Assembly (NCBI GenBank): GCA_049316905.1
Contig: JBMOJH010000069.1
Location: forward strand, 1-17,903
Reading direction: 5' to 3'
Length of the DNA: 17,903 nucleotides
Source of the DNA: CAIPVR01 sp049316905
GTDB taxonomy: Bacteria; Actinomycetota; Acidimicrobiia; Acidimicrobiales; Microtrichaceae
Position numbers and translations under genes: made by a program
In this document: positions 7,273 to 13,638 of the stretch, piece by piece
How the letters are laid out: each line of letters starts with the position of its first letter
Position numbering within the stretch: position 1 is the first letter of the stretch
The notes under the pieces: model-generated
The model's input: only the letters and a program-made list of their open reading frames with translations
The model's database searches: none
Told to the model about the DNA's origin: nothing

Positions 7273-7731
7273 ATGTCCGCGACCGTGGTGCTGCTCGATG
7301 CCGACACCGTCGCCGGATGGCGCCGACCGGCCCCGTCGCTCGGCCAGCTGCACGCTGCCGTGGCCGATCTCCGGCGCCAGCACCCCGAGGTGACCGTGGC
7401 GGTGGTCGCGGACCCGTCGATCAAGTGGGCGCTCCCCGAGGCGGAGCAGGACGCGTTCGAGAAGGACATCGTGACCCGCGCCGTGGTCTGCGCGCCGGCC
7501 GGCACGCGCGACGGCACGCACGGCTGGCTCGTTGCGGTGGCCGAACGGGCCCGGCGGCACTCCGAGCGAGTCCTGGTGGTGACCGATCGGGCGGTGGGCG
7601 GCCTGCCGATCGTGCGGCTCACGCGGCCGGACGGGCACTTCCACTTCGACCTCGACGGCGCCCGCCCCGTGGAGGGTGCCGCCTCCACGCCGACCCACCG
7701 GCGCCGACGCACCGGCCGCGCCGGCCGCTGA
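7273..7731 (+). CDS. Small NYN/PIN-like domain protein (putative ribonuclease)
   Basis: The product is a 152-residue soluble protein that I do not recognise as a named gene. It alternates hydrophobic strands ending in acidic residues with helices: VVLLDAD (D9, D11), VTVAVVAD (D47), an acidic helix (E57-D65), GTRDGTHGWLVAVAERA (D80) and VLVVTDRAVGG (D105). The order strand-Asp, strand-Asp, loop-Asp plus helix, strand-Asp with an Arg following matches the NYN/PIN-like ribonuclease fold, where these aspartates bind metal. Assignment to that fold is an inference from pattern. The C-terminal 20 residues are basic (RRRRTGRAGR) and could contact RNA. The ATG at 7273 is chosen over an upstream in-frame ATG at 7249 because TACCGT lies 8 nt before it. 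The gene is convergent with zwf across 13 bp. Confidence 0.7.
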   Translation: MSATVVLLDADTVAGWRRPAPSLGQLHAAVADLRRQHPEVTVAVVADPSIKWALPEAEQDAFEKDIVTRAVVCAPAGTRDGTHGWLVAVAERARRHSERVLVVTDRAVGGLPIVRLTRPDGHFHFDLDGARPVEGAASTPTHRRRRTGRAGR

Positions 7732-7744
7732 CGCGCCGGAACCG

Positions 7745-9139
7745 TCAGGCGGGCGGTTCGTCGAGCGTCGGGATCCAGTCCGTGTCGCCGGGGACGAGCG
7801 ACTGCGCGGCCGCCGGACCCCACGTGCCCCGCAGGTAGGGCACCACCGGGTTCGGCGCGTCGAGGATCGGCTGCACCACCCGCCATGCCTCCTCCACGGT
7901 GTCCTGGCGTGCGAACAGCCGGGCGTCGCCGTCGATCACGTCGCCGAGCAGGCGCTCATACGCCGGGGTCTCGGTGGGTGAGCGCCGACCGTCCACGTCG
8001 AGGTCGACCGTGCGGCTCTCCATCTCCTCGCCGGGGCGCTTGAACTGCAGTTCGAGCCGTACCAGTGAGTCAGGGCCGAGGCGGAACCGGAACCGGTTGG
8101 GCTCGGGGTGCTGCAGGCTGCCGGAGAACAGCGGGCGCGGCGGATCGTTGAGCACCACGGCGGCCTCGGTGACGGTCTCCGGCAGGCCCTTGCCCGCCCG
8201 GATCAGGAACGGCACGCCGGCCCAGCGCCACGTGTCGATGGCGAGCTCCACCGCCACGTAGGTCTCGGTGTCGGACCCGTCGGCCACGCCGTCCTCGTCG
8301 AGGTACCCGCGGTACTGGCCGCGCACCACGCGGGCGACGTCGCGCACATGCGTGGCGCGCAGGACCTTGGTGTGCTCGTCGCGCAGGGCGTCCGCGTCCT
8401 CGCTCACGGGTGGTTCCATCGCGAGGAGGCTCACCACCTGCAGCAGGTGGTTCTGCACCACGTCGCGCAGCGCCCCCACGTCGTCGTAGAACCGGCCGCG
8501 GCCCTCCACCCCGAAGGACTCGGCCATGGTGATCTCGACGCGGGCCACGTGACGCCGGTTCCAGATCGGCTCCATGAGCGAGTTGGCGAACCGGAAGACG
8601 AGGAGGTTCAGCACCGGCTCCTTGCCGATGAAGTGGTCGATGCGGAACACGCGGTCCTCGGGTACGTGGGCCAGCACGATGCGGTTCAGCTCACGGGCCG
8701 AGTCGAGATCGCGCCCGAACGGCTTCTCGAGCACGAGCCGACCCCGGTCGGTCACGCCGATCCGGGCGAGACCCTCGGTGACCGGGCCGAACATCGACGG
8801 CGGGATCGCCAAGTAGCAGACGGGCAGCGTGCTGTGGCCCAGGCGGTCCCGCAACCGGTCGAACGTGCCCTCGTCGCGGTAGTCCCCGGAGATGTAGGAG
8901 AGCCGCGCGAACAGGTCCTCGATGACGCCGCGGTCGGGCTCGATGCCCGCGTGGTGCAGCGAGTCCGAGACCCGGTCGCGGAGTTGCTCGAGGGTCCAGT
9001 CCGAGGAGGCCACGCCGATGATCGGCCCGGTCATCCGGTGGCGCGCCACCAGCCCGTACAGGGCGGGGAAGAGCTTCTTGTAGGCGAGGTCGCCGGTGAT
9101 GCCGAAGAGAACCAGGGCGTCGGCGTCGGTGGTGCTCAC
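7745..9139 (-). CDS. zwf: Glucose-6-phosphate 1-dehydrogenase
   Basis: The 464-residue product oxidises glucose 6-phosphate to 6-phosphogluconolactone, the NADP-linked first step of the oxidative pentose phosphate pathway. The N-terminal nucleotide-binding motif GITGDLAYKK is at residues 13-22. LEKPFGRDLDSA (about 137-148) is conserved. The substrate-binding signature RIDHFIGKE is at 166-174, and RDVVQNHLLQV supplies the likely catalytic histidine, H231. The C-terminus ends in the usual Y..GTWGP..A..L region. At 464 residues it is a little short for the family (about 480-510), but all key motifs are present. The GTG start is supported by TACGGT 7 nt upstream. The usual actinobacterial partners (tal, tkt, opcA, pgl, gnd) are not adjacent, so this is a solitary copy, and the genome may hold another. 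It is divergent from the DUF1800 gene. Confidence 0.95.
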   Translation of the reverse strand: MSTTDADALVLFGITGDLAYKKLFPALYGLVARHRMTGPIIGVASSDWTLEQLRDRVSDSLHHAGIEPDRGVIEDLFARLSYISGDYRDEGTFDRLRDRLGHSTLPVCYLAIPPSMFGPVTEGLARIGVTDRGRLVLEKPFGRDLDSARELNRIVLAHVPEDRVFRIDHFIGKEPVLNLLVFRFANSLMEPIWNRRHVARVEITMAESFGVEGRGRFYDDVGALRDVVQNHLLQVVSLLAMEPPVSEDADALRDEHTKVLRATHVRDVARVVRGQYRGYLDEDGVADGSDTETYVAVELAIDTWRWAGVPFLIRAGKGLPETVTEAAVVLNDPPRPLFSGSLQHPEPNRFRFRLGPDSLVRLELQFKRPGEEMESRTVDLDVDGRRSPTETPAYERLLGDVIDGDARLFARQDTVEEAWRVVQPILDAPNPVVPYLRGTWGPAAAQSLVPGDTDWIPTLDEPPA

Positions 9140-9146
9140 TCCCCGG

Positions 9147-9152
9147 ACCGTA
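9147..9152 (-). promoter_or_regulatory. Leaderless-type -10 box, zwf
   Basis: On the minus strand this reads TACGGT and ends 7 nt before the GTG at 9139. A GGGGA tract lies between the box and the start codon. Confidence 0.55.
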
Positions 9153-9191
9153 CCGGGTCGGTGCGCTCACACAGCCCTCACATCGCCCACA

Positions 9192-9214
9192 CGGACCGAT
9201 CACGCACCGGTCCG
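9192..9214. promoter_or_regulatory. Inverted repeat upstream of the DUF1800 gene
   Basis: The 7-bp arms CGGACCG and CGGTCCG flank a 9-bp spacer in the 86-bp zwf/DUF1800 divergent gap. The right arm abuts GACACT (9214-9219), a weak -10 candidate 6 nt before the ATG at 9226. The repeat could be an operator for the DUF1800 cluster. Short GC-rich repeats also arise by chance in DNA of this composition. Confidence 0.3.
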
Positions 9215-9225
9215 ACACTCGCCCG

Positions 9226-10725
9226 ATGGGTGGACTGCACCTCTCCCGCCGCCAGGTCCTGGCCGCGCTCGGCGCGTGCGGCCTGGTCGGTGCAGCGGGC
9301 TGCAGCGCCGGCCGGGTCGGCGAACCCGCGGCGCAGCGCTCGGGTCCGCGGCCGGCACCACCGCCGGGGCCACCGGGATGGGTGCTCGCCCGCCGGTTCT
9401 CCTTCGGACCGACCCCCGACCTCGTCGAGCTGGCGGGTCGCGGGCCGGACGCCTTCCTCGACCACCAGCTCGACCCCGGGCTCGCGGAGGATCCGGCCGT
9501 CGCCTCGCTGTTGGCCGCGATCGGTGCGGGATCCGCGGGGTCGACCGGGGTCGGGGAGGCGAGCGCAAGGGGCGCCGACCCGGAGCGCCGCCGGGCGGCG
9601 GTACGGAGCGTCGTCGCCGGGACCGTGGCCACGGCGGCCTGGTCGAGCGGCCAGGTCCGCGCCGTCATGGCCGACTTCCTCGCGGATCACCTTCACGTGT
9701 CGATCGCCGAGGCGCCGACGGTGTTCTTCGTCCCGTCCTATGACGCCGGCGTGATCCGGACCCGGGCCCTCGGGAGCTTCGCCGAGCTCCTGGTGGCGTC
9801 CGCCCGGAGCGCGGCCATGCTCGTGTACCTGGACAACGCCCGGAGCAGGGCCGACGGCGGCCGGACCCCGAACGAGAACTACGCCCGCGAGCTCATGGAG
9901 CTCCACACCGTCGGCGTCGACGGCGGTTACGACGAGGCCGACGTGGTGGAGGTGGCCCACGTCCTGTCCGGCTGGAGCCTCCAACGCCCGGCCGCGACGT
10001 TCACGTTCCGCGACGCGTGGCACGCACCGGGCCCGCTCGCCGGGGGCGGCGAGGTACTGGGATGGCGTCCGAGCCGCGGCGGCGAGGCCGATGGAGAGGA
10101 CCTCCTGCACCACCTGGCCCGCCACCCCTCGACCGCCCGGTTCGTCACGTGGAAGCTCGCGCGACGCTTCGTGGCCGACGACATCGCGCCTACCGACGAC
10201 CTGGTGGTCCGGCTGGCCGATGTGTACCGCCGGAGCGACACGGTGCTCGCGCCGGTCATCCGCGAGATGGCCGGACCCGTCGCCGGGGCCGGCTCGCCGG
10301 CCGCGAAGCTCCGGCGGCCGCTCGATCTGGTCGCCGCCATGCTGCGCATGGGATCGGTCACCCCGAACCCCTCGGAGTTCGCGGCGTCCGCTCGTGGCGT
10401 CGCCCACCACCTGCAGGGTCTCGGCCAGGTGCCGTACCTCTGGCCGGCCCCGAACGGCTACCCCGAGACCGCGGGGCCGTGGAGCGGTGCCGGCTCGGTG
10501 ATCGCACGCTGGAAGGCCGCGGGCGCGGCAGCGGCCGGGTTCGGCGGGCTGACCCCGCGACCGGTGCCCGACGACCCCACCCCGACCGGCGTGGCCACGT
10601 CCCTCCTCGGGGCCGGGCCCGGGCCGGCCCTCGCCCGGGCGCTGGGTCGCATCGGCCACGACCCGGACCCCGTCGTGGCCGCCCGCGCCATCACGTTCGC
10701 CTCGCCGGAGTTCCAGCTGCGATGA
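9226..10725 (+). CDS. DUF1800 family Tat-exported lipoprotein
   Basis: The 499-residue product is a DUF1800 (PF08811) protein of unknown biochemical function, predicted to be exported. The N-terminus LSRRQVLAALGACGLVGAAGC combines a twin-arginine motif (R8-R9), a hydrophobic core and a lipobox-like GAAGC ending at C26, so it is probably a Tat-exported lipoprotein. Family motifs include WVLARRFSFGPTPD near residue 50, PNENYARELMELHTVG (from P215) and the WKLARRFV helix near W309. The length is typical. It is the first gene of a tight plus-strand unit: its TGA overlaps the ATG of the DUF1501 gene as ATGA, so translation is probably coupled. DUF1800 and DUF1501 genes are frequently adjacent in diverse bacteria, and pairing in a secreted or surface complex is inferred from that. 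GACACT lies 6 nt before the ATG as a weak -10 box. Confidence 0.9.
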   Translation: MGGLHLSRRQVLAALGACGLVGAAGCSAGRVGEPAAQRSGPRPAPPPGPPGWVLARRFSFGPTPDLVELAGRGPDAFLDHQLDPGLAEDPAVASLLAAIGAGSAGSTGVGEASARGADPERRRAAVRSVVAGTVATAAWSSGQVRAVMADFLADHLHVSIAEAPTVFFVPSYDAGVIRTRALGSFAELLVASARSAAMLVYLDNARSRADGGRTPNENYARELMELHTVGVDGGYDEADVVEVAHVLSGWSLQRPAATFTFRDAWHAPGPLAGGGEVLGWRPSRGGEADGEDLLHHLARHPSTARFVTWKLARRFVADDIAPTDDLVVRLADVYRRSDTVLAPVIREMAGPVAGAGSPAAKLRRPLDLVAAMLRMGSVTPNPSEFAASARGVAHHLQGLGQVPYLWPAPNGYPETAGPWSGAGSVIARWKAAGAAAAGFGGLTPRPVPDDPTPTGVATSLLGAGPGPALARALGRIGHDPDPVVAARAITFASPEFQLR

Positions 10726-11819
10726 GCGCCGCCACCCGCCCCCTGGTGGTCGTCTTCCTCCGTGGCGGCACGGACGGACTGTCGCTGCTCCGCCCGCTGC
10801 AGGACTCCGTGGTGGACCAACTCCGACCCGATCTGGTGGTCCCGCCCGCCTCCACCGTCCCCGCCGGCGAGGGGTTCGGACTCCACCCGGCACTCGCCAC
10901 CACCGGGGCGCGGCTGGCGGCCGGCACGGTCGCACTCGTCCCGGCGTGCGGCTCACCGACCGCGTCCCGATCACACTTCAGCGCCCAGTTCTCCGTGGAG
11001 CGCAGCGACGGCGGCCAGGCGGCCCTCACGGGAGGGTGGCTGGGCCGTCATCTCGACGCCACCGCCGGACGCGAGATCCGGCCCTTCCGGGCGGTGTCCC
11101 TGGGGCAGACCCAGGTGCCGACGCTCCTGGCCGGCAGCACGGACGTTCTGGCCGCCACCACGCTCGCCGACCTCACGCTCGACGGCCGCACGAGGGACGC
11201 GACTCCGACGCCGGACCTGTTGGCGTCGCTGTGGCAGGACGACGACGGTCCCCTCGGCCCCTCGGCCGCCGCCGCGCTGGAGGTGCTCCGGCGCTCCGGC
11301 TCGCTCCGCCCGACCACCGGGCTGCCGACGACCGGTGGCGACGGTCGCGTCCCGACGGTCGCGTCGAGCGCCGCTGAGCTGGTCACGGTGTTCGGGTCGT
11401 CCCTCGGGACCCGGGTCGGGATGCTGAACATGTCGGGCTGGGACCACCACAGCGATCTCGGCGTGACCGACGGCGCGTTCGCCCGCCTCGCGACCGAGCT
11501 CGACGGGGCGCTCGACACCCTGCTCCGCGGTATCCCGGGTGTGGTGGTGCTGGTGGTGTCGGAGTTCGGCCGGCGGGCGGCGGCCAATGCGTCCGGCGGA
11601 TCGGACCACGGGCGCGGCGGCGTCGCGATCGTGCTCGGCGATGGTGTGCGCGGCGGCGTGCACGGGGACTGGCCGGGGCTGGGGGACCTCGACGAGGGCG
11701 ATGTCCCCGTGGCGAACGACGTGCGCTCCGTGTTCGCCGAGGTTGTCGGCAAGGTGCTCGACGCCGACGTGGAGCGGATCCTGCCCGGCGCGCCGCCACC
11801 GCTCGGCCTCCTGGGGTAG
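10722..11819 (+). CDS. DUF1501 family protein lacking its own signal peptide
   Basis: The 365-residue product belongs to the DUF1501 family (PF07394), usually placed near the alkaline phosphatase/sulfatase-like superfamily. No activity is established. Motifs are FLRGGTDGLS at 12-21, MSGWDHHSDLG (W240, D241, H242, H243), SEFGRR at 280-285 and SDHGRGG at 294-300, followed by VRGGVHGDWPGL. The Asp/His-rich motifs are plausible metal ligands. Many family members start with a Tat signal; this one opens directly with the core strand MSAATRPLVVVFLRGG. It may stay in the cytoplasm or be carried out with the Tat-exported DUF1800 partner. The start is fixed by the ATGA overlap with DUF1800, and upstream in-frame sequence has no signal character. 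The CehA-like gene follows after 22 bp. Confidence 0.88.
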   Translation: MSAATRPLVVVFLRGGTDGLSLLRPLQDSVVDQLRPDLVVPPASTVPAGEGFGLHPALATTGARLAAGTVALVPACGSPTASRSHFSAQFSVERSDGGQAALTGGWLGRHLDATAGREIRPFRAVSLGQTQVPTLLAGSTDVLAATTLADLTLDGRTRDATPTPDLLASLWQDDDGPLGPSAAAALEVLRRSGSLRPTTGLPTTGGDGRVPTVASSAAELVTVFGSSLGTRVGMLNMSGWDHHSDLGVTDGAFARLATELDGALDTLLRGIPGVVVLVVSEFGRRAAANASGGSDHGRGGVAIVLGDGVRGGVHGDWPGLGDLDEGDVPVANDVRSVFAEVVGKVLDADVERILPGAPPPLGLLG

Positions 11820-11827
11820 AACGCCAG

Positions 11828-11833
11828 TAGCGT
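11828..11833 (+). promoter_or_regulatory. Leaderless-type -10 box, CehA-like gene
   Basis: TAGCGT ends 8 nt before the ATG at 11842 and begins 9 nt after the DUF1501 stop. The CehA-like gene may therefore have its own promoter as well as read-through from the DUF1800-DUF1501 transcript. Confidence 0.5.
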
Positions 11834-11841
11834 CGTTCCAC

Positions 11842-13638
11842 ATGGCGATGGCACGGCGCAGGTGGTGGGTGGTGCCGCTCGCAGCAGGCGTGGTGGTGCT
11901 CATGAGCCCGCTCGCGGCGGCACGTCCCCACCAGGTACGCGAGGACCCGCCCGTCTGCGGCGACACGGTCACGACCCTGAGGGGCACCGCCACCCCCGAG
12001 CGCGAGAAGTCCTACGAGCTGGTGCCGTTCCGGGTGCCGCCGGGAACGGCCCGCATCGAAGTGGGCTACACGTGGACCCCCACCGATGCGGGCGTGGTGG
12101 ACCTCGGCGTGTGGGACCAGCACGGCACCTCGGGGCCCGCCGCGTTCCGCACCTGGGCAGGGAGCCGTCAGGGCCGCATCGACAAGGGCACCGCGCCGCT
12201 CGTGATCGCACCCGACCGCAACGAGCGCACCGTGGTCGCCCGGCCGGTCGAGCCGGGCGTGTGGCACGTGGAGCTCGGCCTCGCGGCCGTCGCGGCGCCG
12301 CTCGAGTGGCGGGTCGATCTGCGATGCGTCCCCGGGGAGCAGGCGCCCGCGCTCCGGCCCGACCCGGTGGACCCGAACGTGGTGGCGCGGCCGGGTCCGG
12401 GTTGGTACGCGGGCGACTTCCACCTGCACGCCTACCACTCGAGTCCCACCGGGCCGGAGCCCGACGAGATGGTGGCGAAGGCCGTCGCGGCGGGCCTCGA
12501 CATCATCCCGGTCACGGAGTACGTCACGCCCGCGCACTGGGACCGTCTGGGCGCCGCGCAACGGGCGCACCCCGACGTGCTGATCTGGCCGGGCCGCGAG
12601 GTGATCTCGTACTTCGGCCACATGATCGTGCTGTCCGAGACGCCGGACGAGGTGGAGTACCGCGTGGGCTTCACCCCGCCCGGTGCGGACCGTCCGATCA
12701 CCCCGGCCGACATCCAGCGCGGCGCCGTGGCCGACGGCGCGCTCGTGTCGCTCGCGCACCCGACGATCTTCCCGCCCGACACGTTCGGCGCCGCGTGCCG
12801 GGGCTGCTTCTTCCAGAAGCTCGACGAACTGGACCTCGACCGGCTCACCGCGCTCGAGGTGGTCACCGAGGGATCGGTGGCCGAACTCGGCGGTCGGCCG
12901 GTGCCGAACCCGTTCGTGCGCACCGCGGTGGAGCTCTGGGAGCGGTTCCTGCGCGAGGGGCACCGCATCACCGCGGTGTCGGGTTCCGACGACAAGTCGG
13001 GTGACGGCTACGGATCCACGCGCACGATGGTGTACGCCGAACAGCTCAGCCGACCCGCGGTGGACGAGGCGATACGCCGGGGCCACGCCTACGTGCAGGG
13101 CGTGGGTCGCGAGAGCCCCACGATGGAACTGCGCGCCACCGCCCCCGACGGCACCTCGGGGATCTTCGGCGACACGCTCGTGGCCGCCGAGGCCTCCATC
13201 GAGATGACCGTGCGGGGCGGTGCCGGCCAGGTGCTGTCCGTGCGGCGCAACGGCACCGAGGTGGAGCGGGTGCCCATCACGTCCGCGGACTTCACACACA
13301 CCGTCAGGGCCACCCGGGCGCCGGACGAGGGACCGCTCGGGACGTTCTGGGGCGCCGAGGTGCTCGACACGAACCGGTTCCCGGGCACCGACGTGCCCAC
13401 CGTGATCGCCAACCCCGTCTTCCTGGCCGACCGGCCGGCACCCGAACCGACCCTCCCGACCTTCCGGCCGACCGGCTCGCTGCGGGCCGACACGGCGCCC
13501 GCGTCGCCCGAGCTCCAACCGGGCTCCGGTGGCGTGCCGTGGGGCCCGGTGGCCGCCGCCGCGGCGGTGGCCGGTCTGGTCCTCGTGGTCGGCGGCGTGG
13601 CCGCGGCCGTCAGCCGCCGGCGGAGCCGCGCAGACTGA
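11842..13638 (+). CDS. CehA/McbA-type PHP-domain metallohydrolase, secreted and membrane-anchored
   Basis: The 598-residue product is a PHP-fold metal-dependent hydrolase of the CehA/McbA type, a family named after carbaryl-hydrolysing enzymes. The true substrate is unknown. Residues 1-27 form a signal peptide (MARRRWW, hydrophobic core, PLAAA). A beta-rich domain at about 38-165 resembles a prepeptidase-type module. The PHP domain begins at YAGDFHLHAYHSS, with H194 and H196. E226, GREV (E253), GH at 259-260, LAHP (H306) and SGSDDKS (D383, D384) are further probable metal ligands. A beta domain follows to about residue 530. A Pro-rich stretch leads to a C-terminal helix (about 568-590) ended by RRRSR, so the enzyme should sit on the outer face of the membrane. 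Its last 29 bp overlap the end of the opposing acylase gene. Confidence 0.85.
   Translation: MAMARRRWWVVPLAAGVVVLMSPLAAARPHQVREDPPVCGDTVTTLRGTATPEREKSYELVPFRVPPGTARIEVGYTWTPTDAGVVDLGVWDQHGTSGPAAFRTWAGSRQGRIDKGTAPLVIAPDRNERTVVARPVEPGVWHVELGLAAVAAPLEWRVDLRCVPGEQAPALRPDPVDPNVVARPGPGWYAGDFHLHAYHSSPTGPEPDEMVAKAVAAGLDIIPVTEYVTPAHWDRLGAAQRAHPDVLIWPGREVISYFGHMIVLSETPDEVEYRVGFTPPGADRPITPADIQRGAVADGALVSLAHPTIFPPDTFGAACRGCFFQKLDELDLDRLTALEVVTEGSVAELGGRPVPNPFVRTAVELWERFLREGHRITAVSGSDDKSGDGYGSTRTMVYAEQLSRPAVDEAIRRGHAYVQGVGRESPTMELRATAPDGTSGIFGDTLVAAEASIEMTVRGGAGQVLSVRRNGTEVERVPITSADFTHTVRATRAPDEGPLGTFWGAEVLDTNRFPGTDVPTVIANPVFLADRPAPEPTLPTFRPTGSLRADTAPASPELQPGSGGVPWGPVAAAAAVAGLVLVVGGVAAAVSRRRSRAD

Noticed and set aside
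11539..11841. N-terminal extension of the CehA-like frame
   Set aside because: It overlaps the DUF1501 gene out of frame. Starting at 11842 gives a proper signal peptide and a TAGCGT box 8 nt upstream.
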